From positions 62,001 through 126,000 of the forward strand of contig CAIQVJ010000120.1 in assembly GCA_903875225.1 (NCBI GenBank): a DNA stretch of 64,000 bases. Reading direction: 5' to 3'. How positions within the stretch are numbered: the stretch's first letter is position 1; each line of letters begins with the position of its first letter. Source of the stretch: an uncultured Pseudomonadota bacterium. GTDB taxonomy: Bacteria > Myxococcota_A > UBA796 > SXON01. Positions 51,489 through 60,526 of this stretch are shown here, one piece after another. The notes under the pieces were generated by a model. It did no database searches, was not told the DNA's origin, and saw only the letters and a program-made list of their open reading frames with translations. The translations under genes and the position numbers were made by a program.

Positions 51489-53825
51489 ATGAAGTTCCCT
51501 GCCTTGAGGTTCTCGCCCATGCCGTTCGTTCTGGCGCTCGCTCTCTGCGTCGCCGCGCCCGCGTTGGCTGGCGAGCCGGTCACAGTCTCTGGGGCCCAGA
51601 TCGGCACAGCGGCAGATCTGACCGTGGTGCGCATCTCGTTGACCACGCCGAGCGGCGCGGCGCCGACGGTCAGCCCGTTTCGCCAGTCGAACCCAGAGCG
51701 ACTCGTGCTGGACATCGCCGGCGCAACCCTGGCTCCTGGCAGTACTGCGCCTGTGGGTGGTGTGGTCGCGAGGTCGGAATTCTCCTCCTTCAATGACGGT
51801 TCCGACAACGTACGGCTCACCCTGTACCTTGATCGTGCGGTGACATGGGACGTCAAGTCCGAAGCCGGCGCCGTGGTGCTCACGCTCACTCCGGGCCAGG
51901 CTGCGGATCCCCTCGGCGCGGCTCTGGCAGCGAGCACGATCGGGCCGGATGCGCCTCGCCTCTCCGGACCGGCAGCTCCGATCAACGGTCCGGCGTTGCG
52001 CACCCTGGACTTCCAGCAGCGTGAGCGGGTCAGCCGCATCCTCATCGGTTCGCAGCAGGTCGAGCCGCAGATCTCCCAGCCGGAAAAGAGCCTGATCACC
52101 GTGGACCTGGCCGGGGCGACCATGCCCGAGAGTCTGACACGGGAGCTCAACAGCGCCTATTTCTACAGCGCGGTGGACTCCGTGAAGGCGTACACCACTC
52201 GCTCCGGCGTTCGGATCGCGATCCGGCTTCGTGAGGGTGCAGAGTACTCGGTCGCCAGAGAGGGGGATCTGCAGGTCATCTCCATCCAGATCCCCCAGGA
52301 TCAGGTGGCGGCGCGCGATGCGGCGCTGGACCGTGGTTCTGCGGTCGCGCCGTCGACGCCTGCGACCAACGGCGGGGAGGGGCTCTCGAACTCGAGCGGT
52401 GGGGAGATGCTCCTCAACGGAAAGGGCAACGCGATCGACGCACAGTCGTCGATGGGCAGCGGTGGCACCGGCGGCGCTTCTGACCTCTCATTCGCCACGG
52501 ACGTCGGCGATCCCTCCACGCACTTCGTCGGTCGGCGGATGAGCATCGATCTGCAGAACGCAGACATCCATGCGGTCTTCCGGTTCATCGCAGAGTTCGC
52601 CGACGTGAACATCGTCGCCTCCGACGAGGTCAAGGGCAGCGTGACCGTCAAGCTGAAGGACGTTCCGTGGGACGAGGCGCTCTCAGCGGTGCTTCAGGCC
52701 AAGGGCCTCGCTGCGCAGCGCCTCGGTCATGTGATTCGGGTTGCTTCGATCGAGACCATCAAGTCCGAGCAGCAGTCGGCCCTGGAGGCCAAGAAGGCTT
52801 CCGTCGAGCTTCAGGACATGCAACTGTTCGTCGCGCCGCTGAACTACGCGCAGGCGGACGAGATGAAGGCCCAGATCGCCTCCGTTCTGAGTGACCGGGG
52901 TTCGGTCGAGGTCGATGTGCGAGGGAACCAGCTGATCATCCAGGACCTGGCCGACCGCGTCGCCCAGGCGAGGGCGTTGTTGCGCCGCCTGGACACGCCC
53001 ACCCGCGAGGTCCGCATCGAGTCGCGCTTCGTGGAGGCGAGCTCGAACTTCACCCGCTCGCTCGGCATCCAGTGGGGGACGGACGTGAACGCCTCTGCTG
53101 CGACCGGCTACCCGACCGGGGCGTTTTTTCCGAACACTGTGGGAGTCGATGGCGGCCTGGCCAAGGGCGTCAGCACAGGCGTGGGGGACCACTTCTATAC
53201 TGCGGAATCCAGCGACAGCCTGTTGATGGACCTCGGCGCGAACGGCGAGACGAGCGCCATCAACTTTGCGCTCGGGTCGATCCCCGGGCTCCTGAACATC
53301 GACGCGCGGCTCTCTGCAGCCGAGGCCGAAGGCTGGGGCAAGATCGTCTCCAGCCCCAGCGTCACGGCCCTCGACAACGAGGAAGCGGTGGTCAAGCAGG
53401 GTGCCCGGGTGCCCTACCTGTCCTCCAGTCAGAACGGGACCAGCGTGCAATTCGTCGAGGCTGCCCTGACCTTGACGGTCACGCCGCACATCACCTCCGA
53501 CGAGATGATCTTCCTGGACATCGAGGTCAAGAACAACCGCCCGGACTTCGGAAACTCGGTGCAGGGTCAGCCGGCGATCTCCGAGAAGGAGATCACGACG
53601 CGGGTTCTCGTTCCCGATGGGGACACGGCGGTCCTGGGCGGCGTCTACTCCACGTCCGAGTCCATGTCGATCAGCCGCGTTCCCGGGCTCGGGAGCATCC
53701 CGATCATCGGGTACCTGTTCAAGAGCTCCAACAAGGAGCACGCGCAGAACGAGATGCTGGTGTTCATCACGCCGCACATCGTCCCGGTCACCGGCAATGG
53801 CAGCGTCGCTGCGAGCGGCAAGTAG
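51489..53825 (+). CDS. pilQ: Type IV pilus secretin PilQ
   Basis: 778 residues: a signal peptide ending ALA, two AMIN domains (about 30-110 and 170-265) for peptidoglycan binding, a Gly/Ser-rich linker, STN/N domains, and the secretin core (VTALDNEEAVVKQGARVPY, ending with VFITPHIV). It forms the outer-membrane pilus pore. ATG at 51489 follows GGAG at five bases; ATG at 51468 would add seven residues. Confidence 0.95.
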   Translation: MKFPALRFSPMPFVLALALCVAAPALAGEPVTVSGAQIGTAADLTVVRISLTTPSGAAPTVSPFRQSNPERLVLDIAGATLAPGSTAPVGGVVARSEFSSFNDGSDNVRLTLYLDRAVTWDVKSEAGAVVLTLTPGQAADPLGAALAASTIGPDAPRLSGPAAPINGPALRTLDFQQRERVSRILIGSQQVEPQISQPEKSLITVDLAGATMPESLTRELNSAYFYSAVDSVKAYTTRSGVRIAIRLREGAEYSVAREGDLQVISIQIPQDQVAARDAALDRGSAVAPSTPATNGGEGLSNSSGGEMLLNGKGNAIDAQSSMGSGGTGGASDLSFATDVGDPSTHFVGRRMSIDLQNADIHAVFRFIAEFADVNIVASDEVKGSVTVKLKDVPWDEALSAVLQAKGLAAQRLGHVIRVASIETIKSEQQSALEAKKASVELQDMQLFVAPLNYAQADEMKAQIASVLSDRGSVEVDVRGNQLIIQDLADRVAQARALLRRLDTPTREVRIESRFVEASSNFTRSLGIQWGTDVNASAATGYPTGAFFPNTVGVDGGLAKGVSTGVGDHFYTAESSDSLLMDLGANGETSAINFALGSIPGLLNIDARLSAAEAEGWGKIVSSPSVTALDNEEAVVKQGARVPYLSSSQNGTSVQFVEAALTLTVTPHITSDEMIFLDIEVKNNRPDFGNSVQGQPAISEKEITTRVLVPDGDTAVLGGVYSTSESMSISRVPGLGSIPIIGYLFKSSNKEHAQNEMLVFITPHIVPVTGNGSVAASGK

Positions 53826-53837
53826 TCCGACCGTAGC

Positions 53838-54305
53838 GTGCGCATCGTCGTCGCCGGACCCAGCGGGGTCGGGAAGTCTACGGTCGGGCGGATACTGGCG
53901 GATCGCCGCGGCCTTGCGTTCGTGGATCTTGACGAACGGGTTGGGGATGTTGCCGGGATCTTCGAGTCGGAGGGCGAGTCCGGGTTTCGGCGCCGGGAGC
54001 GCGCTGCGATCGAGGCGCTCGCGATGAAGGACGATGTGGTGCTCGCGCTGGGTGGTGGGTCGGTGGAGCAGGGAGCAACAGTGCTCCAGGAGTGGCCACG
54101 CGTGGTGCTCATGGCAGAGGTCGGCACCCTGGTTTCTCGGCTGGGGTCCGCCAAAGGTCGCCCATTGCTGGAGGGGAATCTGGAGGAGCGAGTCAGCGCC
54201 TTGCGAGACCGCCGAATGGCAGGCTGGGCCGCGTTCGGTCCCCGTGTCCACACCGATTCGCTGACCGCCGAGGCCGTCGCCCGGAGGGTGGAGGCCATGT
54301 GGTGA
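53838..54305 (+). CDS. aroK: Shikimate kinase
   Basis: 155 residues: Walker A GPSGVGKST, shikimate-binding DLDERV and GGGSV, lid GRPLLEG. It phosphorylates shikimate in aromatic amino acid synthesis. Slightly short for the family (170) but with all motifs. GTG start 12 bases after pilQ. The pilQ-aroK-aroB order matches that of many proteobacteria. Confidence 0.93.
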   Translation: MRIVVAGPSGVGKSTVGRILADRRGLAFVDLDERVGDVAGIFESEGESGFRRRERAAIEALAMKDDVVLALGGGSVEQGATVLQEWPRVVLMAEVGTLVSRLGSAKGRPLLEGNLEERVSALRDRRMAGWAAFGPRVHTDSLTAEAVARRVEAMW

Positions 54306-55441
54306 CCTTCGGCTCGGTCACGGTGGAGGTCGACGGGAGTCGATACCGGGTGGAGCTGGCGCCCGGGGTCGTTGGGCTTGCGGCGTCGATGGCAGCTGTA
54401 CTACCGCGGGGTCGGGCGGTGCTGGTCACCAACGACCTCGTGGGGCCGCTGCACGGGGATGCGGTCGAGGCCGAGCTGAGTGGCGGCGGTTGGGAGGTGT
54501 CCAGGGTGACACTCCCGGACGGTGAGGCGAACAAGACGCTTGACACGTGGACCTGGTTGGCGGACCGGATCCTGGACACGATGCCCGACCGGCGCACCCC
54601 CGTCATCGCGCTCGGTGGTGGTGTGACCGGGGACATCGTGGGCTTTGCTGCCGCAAGTGTGCTTCGCGGCCTTCCGTTCGTGCAGGTGCCCACCACGCTT
54701 CTTGCCATGGTCGACGCGAGCGTGGGCGGCAAGGTGGGGGTGAACACGCCGCACGGCAAGAACCTGGTCGGGGCGTTCTGGCAACCGCGGTTGGTGTTCG
54801 CCCCTTTCGACACCCTGCACACCCTGCCCGACGACGAGCTTCGGTGCGGGCTCGGCGAGGTGGTGAAGCACGCGATCCTCTCCGGGGAGGCTGCTCTGGC
54901 CTCGCTCGAGGCCGACGCTCCGGCGCTCCGGCGGCGCGACGCCCCGGCGCTCGCGCGCGCGGTCAGGGCCTCGGTCGAGTGCAAGGCTGCCGTCGTGGCC
55001 GCCGACCCGAGGGAGGTGGGCGTGCGCGCAACGCTCAACCTGGGGCACACGCTCGGTCACGCGGTGGAGCGGGTCGCAGGCTACGGCCGGGTGCGACACG
55101 GCGAGGCGGTGGCGATCGGTCTGATCGGTGTCCTGCGCTACTGTGAGGCGCGCGGTTGGGCCGCGCCGGGCCTCACGCGCCGCGTCGAGGCCATCTGTAC
55201 ATTGCTCGAGTTGCCTGTGATCACCCCCCAGGATCTCGACCCCGCCGCACTCGTCCACGCGATCACGTTCGACAAGAAGCGGGACCGTGCTACAATCACG
55301 CTCGTTGTGCCAACCGCTCCAGGGCGGGTGGATCTTCGGCCGCTGCCCCTCGCTGAGGTGCCCGGCCTCGTTGACGCTCTCTTCGGTTCCCCGCACGCGA
55401 CGGCCCCAGCGCCGAAGTCCGACCCCCCCTCGGAGGCATGA
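54302..55441 (+). CDS. aroB: 3-dehydroquinate synthase
   Basis: 379 residues. Converts DAHP to 3-dehydroquinate. NAD-binding GGGVTGDIVGFAA, metal- and substrate-site motifs GGKVGVNTPHGKN, GLGEVVKHA and LNLGHTLGHAVE. GTG at 54302 overlaps the aroK stop (GTGA), with GGAGG seven bases upstream. It has an Ala/Pro-rich C-terminal tail. Confidence 0.96.
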   Translation: MTFGSVTVEVDGSRYRVELAPGVVGLAASMAAVLPRGRAVLVTNDLVGPLHGDAVEAELSGGGWEVSRVTLPDGEANKTLDTWTWLADRILDTMPDRRTPVIALGGGVTGDIVGFAAASVLRGLPFVQVPTTLLAMVDASVGGKVGVNTPHGKNLVGAFWQPRLVFAPFDTLHTLPDDELRCGLGEVVKHAILSGEAALASLEADAPALRRRDAPALARAVRASVECKAAVVAADPREVGVRATLNLGHTLGHAVERVAGYGRVRHGEAVAIGLIGVLRYCEARGWAAPGLTRRVEAICTLLELPVITPQDLDPAALVHAITFDKKRDRATITLVVPTAPGRVDLRPLPLAEVPGLVDALFGSPHATAPAPKSDPPSEA

Positions 55442-56020
55442 ATGGTCAAGATCCTCACTCCCGCGCTCCTTCCGTTCGCAGCGTTGCTCGCGGGCTGCGC
55501 GCCGGGCCCGATCGCAGCGCCGTATGGCTCCTCGCTCGTCATGCCGGAGGACATCGAGTTCGGCGACGACATGGCATACGCGCAGGCCGGCGATCTCACA
55601 GGTGGTTTGTTCTATACCTACATCGGTGTGCTCGGGCCGGACGGCCTGCCCCTCAACGGCATCCAGGTCGAGATCACCTCCGGCTGGACAGGCGCCTACC
55701 TGATCGCCGAAAAGGCCGTCCGGGTCGTGGACACCTACGAGCAGGACTGCAACCCGCTTCCGGAAGATACGACCGACCCCTGCTACGCCTGGTTCGACAC
55801 CGAGGGCCAGGAGTTCGTGGAGTTCGCAGGAGATTACACCGAGCTTGGGGGCTTCGGTCCCACCTACATGTCGGCGCCGACGGACAATCGTGGGTTGCTG
55901 CCGGTCTATGTTTTCGTCGACTCCATCGCGCTCGACAGCACGGGTGAGGCGGTGAACATCCCCATCTTCGCCAGCATCGGCCTCGAGACGCAGTCCTTCC
56001 AGCTCTCGCCGATCCTGTAG
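55442..56020 (+). CDS. Lipoprotein, unknown, in the aro-pil operon
   Basis: 192 residues: lipobox LLAGC, then a beta-rich domain with a CNPLPEDTTDPC-type Cys pair. ATG immediately after the aroB stop, with GGAGG overlapping. Function unknown. Confidence 0.7.
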   Translation: MVKILTPALLPFAALLAGCAPGPIAAPYGSSLVMPEDIEFGDDMAYAQAGDLTGGLFYTYIGVLGPDGLPLNGIQVEITSGWTGAYLIAEKAVRVVDTYEQDCNPLPEDTTDPCYAWFDTEGQEFVEFAGDYTELGGFGPTYMSAPTDNRGLLPVYVFVDSIALDSTGEAVNIPIFASIGLETQSFQLSPIL

Positions 56021-56026
56021 CCCCCG

Positions 56027-56752
56027 ATGGCCGATCTGGAGCGGCTCGCCCAGAAGGTACGGGAGGAGCCGCGTTCGATCGCGTTCGTGGCGTACGCTGA
56101 TGGCCTGCGCAGGGAAGGGCGCGAAGCCGAGGCCTGGGAGGTGCTGCGGGAAGGGATGAGGTACCACCCGGACCTGTCATCTGCTCGCCTTGTCGCCGCC
56201 CGGCTCCATGTGTGGGAGGGCCGCGGGGTGTTGGCAGCAGACATCCTCGCCGAGGTCGTCCAGCACGACCCGGCCAATGACGCTGCGCGCGTTCTGCTGG
56301 CTCGCCTGCTCCTCCAACAGGGGCGTGTGGCGGATGCACGAGCGCACGCGACAGCCCTCGAGATGAGCGGTGTCAACGAGTCCATCGGGGTCATGCCCCA
56401 CCTGCCGCCGTTCGAGCCGCCGCCTGCTGCGCCCGATCCCTTCGAGTCCCCCTGGCTCGCAGCGCGGCTCCTTGCGGCCGGGGACTACGCTCGGGCCATC
56501 GGAGTCTGGGAGCGCATCGCCGCCGTCACCGATGCACCGGGCGCCCGCGAGCGGCTCGCCGAGGTGCGTCGAGCGGCTGCTGGCCAGGGCATCGCCTGGA
56601 TCGAGGCCCTGGAGACCCGGCCCGGGCGCGCCTTGCCGGCTCGCCGCGAACTGGAGGTGGCGCTCGCGGAAGAGGCGGCGGAGCGGCCTCCCGCTTCGGC
56701 TCGCGTGTCGCTGGCGACCGCTTTCTGGGCCCACGCGGAGTCGGTGGGATGA
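56027..56752 (+). CDS. TPR protein, unknown
   Basis: 241 residues, no signal, about four TPR-like repeats in the first half ([40 protein letters not shown]), a short Pro-rich break and more helices. The stop overlaps aroQ by ATGA. Probably cytoplasmic. Confidence 0.72.
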   Translation: MADLERLAQKVREEPRSIAFVAYADGLRREGREAEAWEVLREGMRYHPDLSSARLVAARLHVWEGRGVLAADILAEVVQHDPANDAARVLLARLLLQQGRVADARAHATALEMSGVNESIGVMPHLPPFEPPPAAPDPFESPWLAARLLAAGDYARAIGVWERIAAVTDAPGARERLAEVRRAAAGQGIAWIEALETRPGRALPARRELEVALAEEAAERPPASARVSLATAFWAHAESVG

Positions 56753-57180
56753 GGATCCTGGTGATGTCCGGCCCGAACCTGCAGCTCCTCGGCACGAGGG
56801 AGCCCGAGCGGTATGGCTCCGTGACCCTCGAGGAGGTGCATGCCAGGCTTGTCGCCCTCGGCGCCGAGCTCGGCGTGGGGGTGGACTGCATCCAGACGAA
56901 CCACGAGGGTGTGCTACTCGACAAGATTGCCTCGGCGCGAGGTCACTATTCTGGGATCGTCATCAATGCCGGAGCGTGGACGCACACGTCGATCGCCGTC
57001 CGGGACGCGCTCCTGGGGGTCGCGATCCCGTTCGTGGAGGTCCACCTCTCGAATGTCGCGGCGCGGGAGCCGTTCCGGCACTCGTCGTATCTGTCGGACG
57101 TCGCCGCAGGCGTCGTCTTCGGGTTCGGGGCCGAGAGCTACGCGCTGGGACTTCGAGGGCTGGTCGCGCGGCTCACCTGA
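56749..57180 (+). CDS. aroQ: 3-dehydroquinate dehydratase, type II
   Basis: 143 residues. Dehydrates 3-dehydroquinate to 3-dehydroshikimate. [37 protein letters not shown] and RHSS are all present; the usual NGPN reads SGPN. With aroK and aroB it completes three shikimate-pathway steps in one operon. Confidence 0.96.
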   Translation: MRILVMSGPNLQLLGTREPERYGSVTLEEVHARLVALGAELGVGVDCIQTNHEGVLLDKIASARGHYSGIVINAGAWTHTSIAVRDALLGVAIPFVEVHLSNVAAREPFRHSSYLSDVAAGVVFGFGAESYALGLRGLVARLT

Positions 57181-57202
57181 CAGCGGTCGGAACCTCCCGC
57201 AG

Positions 57203-57877
57203 CTACTCGAACAGAAAGGTGAACTGCTCCTCGCGGTCCCCGACCTCGATCCCGAGCGTGAGCTGGAGCGCGACAGCAAACAATTGTGCCGCCGGCGCTG
57301 GAAAGACGATGAGGCCTGCAGCTTCCGCGCCGGGCGTGGTGGAGAGGTACGCCGCCCTGTAGGCGTCGGAGCTCTTGAGGCGCAGCTCCGAGTCCGGGGC
57401 GAGGCCGGCACGTGCCTCGTCGCGTGCGAGCCAGAGCAGGTGCAGCAACGTCTCGGCGGCGGAGGGCGCGGGGGGAAAGACCTGGTCGGTGGTGTTCACG
57501 GCCAGCTGCGTGTGCGCTGCATCCCAGCGCACGTCGGCCCCGCGGATGTCCACCTCGATGCCGAACGCCACAGCATCGTTGAACAAGCGGGCGGTGCCGT
57601 CGGGCCACGAGTTCCAGGGCTCCGCCTCGAGCCGCACCGGGCGAGCGCTCACTTCGATGCCGTCCCGGGTCTGGGTCTGCTGCTCCAGTCGTACCACGGG
57701 CCCGAAGGCGACGTCGTGCTGCAGCACGAACTTCCGGGTTCGCGTGATCTCGTCGACCACACTGGCGGTGGCGGGGCTCCTGGGGGCGCCACTGCTGCCT
57801 GTGGGATGGTGTGCGCACCCCGAAGCGAGCCACAAGGCGAACATGGGCATGAGCTTGCTCAAGGAGAGGGGTTGCAT
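57203..57877 (-). CDS. Lipoprotein, unknown
   Basis: 224 residues: lipobox LASGC, then a mixed alpha/beta region. ATG at 57877 or GTG at 57883 are possible starts; TATTCT lies six bases before that GTG. It converges with aroQ and diverges from tRNA-His. Confidence 0.65.
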   Translation of the reverse strand: MQPLSLSKLMPMFALWLASGCAHHPTGSSGAPRSPATASVVDEITRTRKFVLQHDVAFGPVVRLEQQTQTRDGIEVSARPVRLEAEPWNSWPDGTARLFNDAVAFGIEVDIRGADVRWDAAHTQLAVNTTDQVFPPAPSAAETLLHLLWLARDEARAGLAPDSELRLKSSDAYRAAYLSTTPGAEAAGLIVFPAPAAQLFAVALQLTLGIEVGDREEQFTFLFE

Positions 57878-57899
57878 CTTCACGGGGGCAGAATATAAG
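57872..57899 (+). promoter_or_regulatory. tRNA-His promoter overlapping a divergent promoter
   Basis: TTGCAT (57872-57877) and TATAAG (57894-57899) are separated by 16 bases, 14 bases before tRNA-His. The same bases read on the minus strand give TATATT and TATTCT, the latter six bases before the GTG of the lipoprotein. The two start sites would therefore interfere. Confidence 0.5.
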
Positions 57900-57913
57900 C
57901 CGCGGCGGCTACG

Positions 57914-57989
57914 GTGGATGTAGCTCAGTTGGTAGAGCACTGGATTGTGATTCCAGGTGTCGCGGGTTCAAGCCCCGTCTTCCACCCCA
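57914..57989 (+). tRNA. tRNA-His (anticodon GTG)
   Basis: Anticodon stem CTGGA/TCCAG with loop TTGTGAT; T arm GCGGG-TTCAAGC-CCCGT; CCA encoded. The template base before position 1 is G, the G-1 identity base of tRNA-His, facing discriminator C. One T-T mismatch in the acceptor stem. First of three clustered tRNAs. Confidence 0.95.
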
Positions 57990-58006
57990 CTCTCCCGTCC
58001 GTTTTC

Positions 58007-58082
58007 GGGCTCCTAGCTCAATTGGCAGAGCATCGGACTCTTAATCCGCAGGTTCCGGGTTCGATTCCCGGGGGGCCCACCA
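58007..58082 (+). tRNA. tRNA-Lys (anticodon CTT)
   Basis: Acceptor GGGCTCC/GGGGCCC (one G-U); anticodon loop CTCTTAA; T arm CCGGG-TTCGATT-CCCGG; CCA encoded. Decodes AAG. 17 bases after tRNA-His, probably co-transcribed. Confidence 0.96.
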
Positions 58083-58087
58083 TCCAC

Positions 58088-58119
58088 GCGGGGAGGCGCT
58101 ACGGCGCCTCCCCGCTTTT
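58088..58119 (+). terminator. Intrinsic terminator after tRNA-Lys
   Basis: GCGGGGAGGCGC and GCGCCTCCCCGC form a perfect 12-pair stem with loop TACG, followed by TTTT. It would end the His-Lys transcript, yet tRNA-Leu starts two bases after the T run, so the Leu tRNA and trigger factor need read-through or another promoter. Confidence 0.8.
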
Positions 58120-58120
58120 C

Positions 58121-58202
58121 GCGAGAATGGCGGAATTGGCAGACGCACCAGACTTAGGATCTGGCGGGGTAACTCGTGGGGGTTCAAGTCCCCCTTCTCG
58201 CA
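58121..58202 (+). tRNA. tRNA-Leu (anticodon TAG)
   Basis: Acceptor GCGAGAA/TTCTCGC; anticodon stem CCAGA/TCTGG with loop CTTAGGA; long class II variable arm; T arm GGGGG-TTCAAGT-CCCCC. CCA not encoded. Decodes CUA/CUG. Located 47 bases before tig. Confidence 0.96.
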
Positions 58203-58249
58203 CCCTCAACGTCGCACCAGCCGCACTTTTTCACATCTCCGAGGAATCC

Positions 58250-59650
58250 ATGTCCATCCAGGTCGACCAGGTCTCCGCCACGCAGAAGCGCATCGCCATC
58301 ACCGTGCCGCAGGCTGAAGTGAAGAAGAAGGTGGACGATGCGTTCAAGCGCTACGCCGGCAAGATCAACCTGCCCGGCTTCCGCAGGGGCCACATCCCGC
58401 GCAACATCATCGAGGCGAAGTTCGGCAAGCAGATCCGGTCGGAGGTCGCCTCTGACCTGATGAACTTCAAGTTCCGCGAAGCCGCGGTGGACGTCGAGTA
58501 CCTCGGGCAGCCGGAGGTCGAGGCGGCGGCGGACCTCGTCGACAGCGCCGACTTCTCGTTCTCGATCAAGGTCCAGGTCAAGCCGTCGGTGCAGGTCTCC
58601 GACTACACGGGCGTCAAGGTCGATTTCCCGCTGGTCGCCGTGAGCGACGAGCAGGTCGAGGCACAGGTCCGCTCTCGCCTCGGCGGGGCGGCCAAGGTCG
58701 TGGCGGTCGAGGAGGATCGCGCGGTGACGCGTGGCGACCTCGTCCTGACCGAGATCGCGGTGGGCGACTCCGTGATCGAGTCCGGCACGATGGTGAACAC
58801 CGTCGGCGACCGCTACTACCCGGGCGTGGACGCGCTCGTGCTCGGCTTGAAGAAGGGGGAGAGCGCGACCGGCAAGGTCACGTTCGGCGACAGCGCGCCG
58901 GCCCAGGCCCTGCGCGGTCAGGCCCACGATGTGCGCGTGACCGTGCACGGAATCCAGGTATCGAAGGTTCCGGACCTCTCGGACGAGGTCGCCGCCGAGC
59001 TCGGCTACGAAGGCGGAGTCGAGGCCATGCGGGCCGCCCTGCGCATGCAGGAGGAGTCCGCGGCGAACGAGGCCGCGCGCAACCAGGCCCGCGTCAACCT
59101 GCTCCAGGTGCTCCTGGGTCGCCATACGATCGACGTCCCCCCCGCGATGGTGGACAGCCACCTCCAGCTCCTCCTCGAGGAGCTCCGGATCCAGGCGGCG
59201 TACCGCGGACGTGACCCCCGCAACCTGCGCTACAGCGAGGCGCAGATGGCAGACCTCCGTGAGCGCGCGGCGTTCGCGGCCCGCAGCTCGATGCTGCTCG
59301 ATGCCGTCGCGAAGGCCGAAGGCATCGTCATCACCGACGACGATCTCGAGGCCAAGTACCAGGAGATCGCCGACATGCGCGGCCAGCGCAAGGAGGCCAT
59401 CAAGGGCTACTTTGCGAAGGACAACGCGGTGGAAGAACTCCGCAAGCGCCTGTCGGAGGAGCGCACGCTGGACTGGCTGCTGGAGCGCGCCGAGCTCACG
59501 ACCATCGAGCAGAAGGTCGAGGCGCCCGCTGCGGCTGAGCCGCTGACCGTCCAGGTCGCGCCCGAGGCGCCCGCTGCGGCTGCCGAGCCCCCGCCCAAGA
59601 AGAAGAAGGCTGCGAAGAAGAAGGCGGCCGAAGAGACCCCCGCGGAGTAG
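58250..59650 (+). CDS. tig: Trigger factor
   Basis: 466 residues. The ribosome-binding loop GFRRGHIP lies in the N-terminal domain, then an FKBP-type PPIase domain (about 165-255) and the C-terminal chaperone arms. It meets nascent chains at the ribosome exit. The C-terminal 50 residues add an Ala/Pro/Lys-rich tail absent from E. coli. ATG at 58250 follows GAGGA; upstream in-frame codons only read through the tRNAs. No clpP or clpX follows. Confidence 0.96.
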   Translation: MSIQVDQVSATQKRIAITVPQAEVKKKVDDAFKRYAGKINLPGFRRGHIPRNIIEAKFGKQIRSEVASDLMNFKFREAAVDVEYLGQPEVEAAADLVDSADFSFSIKVQVKPSVQVSDYTGVKVDFPLVAVSDEQVEAQVRSRLGGAAKVVAVEEDRAVTRGDLVLTEIAVGDSVIESGTMVNTVGDRYYPGVDALVLGLKKGESATGKVTFGDSAPAQALRGQAHDVRVTVHGIQVSKVPDLSDEVAAELGYEGGVEAMRAALRMQEESAANEAARNQARVNLLQVLLGRHTIDVPPAMVDSHLQLLLEELRIQAAYRGRDPRNLRYSEAQMADLRERAAFAARSSMLLDAVAKAEGIVITDDDLEAKYQEIADMRGQRKEAIKGYFAKDNAVEELRKRLSEERTLDWLLERAELTTIEQKVEAPAAAEPLTVQVAPEAPAAAAEPPPKKKKAAKKKAAEETPAE

Positions 59651-59800
59651 TCGCCGGCGGGCCCGTGCCAGGCGTCCAGTGGCGGCCTGCGCAAGCGGGG
59701 ATCGTGTTTCGTCGAGGCCATGGAACGGCCGGTTGCTCCCCAGTTGTGCTCCAGATGACCGTGGTGAGAGGCCGCGCTCGGCCGATTGGCATTTCGCGGG

Positions 59801-59806
59801 TATAGT
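59801..59806 (+). promoter_or_regulatory. Candidate -10 box for a leaderless mRNA
   Basis: TATAGT, then GTAGTG, then the ATG at 59813. Same six-base spacing and the same hexamer as before the FAD oxidase gene. No good -35 is visible. Confidence 0.5.
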
Positions 59807-59812
59807 GTAGTG

Positions 59813-60100
59813 ATGACTACTCGCTCCACCGCCGCCGTCGCGTTCCTCACGGCCGCCCTGAGCGGTTTCGCGGCATTCCGAGCAATCCCTTTGGCGCGCG
59901 CGTGCATGGTCGCCACGCCCTGGGACACAGGCGGGACGTTCGACGTGGATCTGGGGACGGTCTGGGAGTCCAGCGGTTCGGGGGCATCGGTGCCCGAGGA
60001 GAAGGCCGCGTGGGCGGCCAGCGCTACGCTGTCCATGCCCGAACGCCGGCTGGATTTCGCCGACGGTACGCACCTGGACTGGCAGGGAGCCGGCCAGTGA
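59813..60100 (+). CDS. Small exported protein, unknown
   Basis: 95 residues: a signal-peptide-like N-terminus (AVAFLTAALSGFAAFRAIPLARA) and a short acidic mature part with no recognised domain. The stop overlaps the next gene by GTGA. Composition is typical of this genome. Confidence 0.55.
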   Translation: MTTRSTAAVAFLTAALSGFAAFRAIPLARACMVATPWDTGGTFDVDLGTVWESSGSGASVPEEKAAWAASATLSMPERRLDFADGTHLDWQGAGQ

Positions 60101-60342
60101 CCCGCGCCATCGTGATCGCGGCCGCGATCGGCGCTGGACTGGCCACCGGGGTCGGCTGCAGCGTGTTCTGCGCGGATTGCAACTGCGGGCCCGGTACCGC
60201 GGAGGTCAGGGGAACGGTCACCGCGGCCGATCGCGCCGAGCTGGTGGGGGCGATCATCACCATCAACGGCCAGGGGCTCACGCTGGACTACACCCGCTCC
60301 GATGGCACGACCTGGACCGTCACCTACAGTCCGGCCCCGTAG
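60097..60342 (+). CDS. Small Cys-rich exported protein or lipoprotein, unknown
   Basis: 81 residues: hydrophobic N-terminus (IVIAAAIGAGLATGVGC), an atypical lipobox (Gly at -3) and four Cys in CSVFCADCNC. The rest is a short beta-rich domain. GTG at 60097 overlaps the previous stop, so the pair is coupled. No family recognised. Confidence 0.5.
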   Translation: MTRAIVIAAAIGAGLATGVGCSVFCADCNCGPGTAEVRGTVTAADRAELVGAIITINGQGLTLDYTRSDGTTWTVTYSPAP

Positions 60343-60435
60343 GCCAACCTGCCCGCGGGCGCGGTCCCGGGCTTCCGGCCCACCACCCTAGACCAACTTC
60401 TCACGAGTCCGCGGCCGACCCCCGGGGTCCGCGCG

Positions 60436-60464
60436 TTGGAGAAGCCGTGCATTCGTGCTACGCT
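60436..60464 (+). promoter_or_regulatory. Candidate sigma70 promoter for the outer-membrane barrel gene
   Basis: TTGGAG (60436-60441) and TACGCT (60459-60464) are 17 bases apart, giving a leader of about 55 bases. A short GC hairpin (GCCGC...GCGGC) lies in the leader. Confidence 0.4.
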
Positions 60465-60526
60465 GGGGCCGCTTACGCGCGTCAGCGCGGCCCACCGGAA
60501 TTTCCCGCACCTGCTGAGGTTTCTCC

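Noticed and set aside
57914-58249. Open frame running through tRNA-His, -Lys and -Leu into tig (reads MDVAQLVEHW and LAQLAEHRTLNPQ)
   Set aside because: These peptides are the classical mistranslation of tRNA genes; the real tig start is ATG 58250 with GAGGA.
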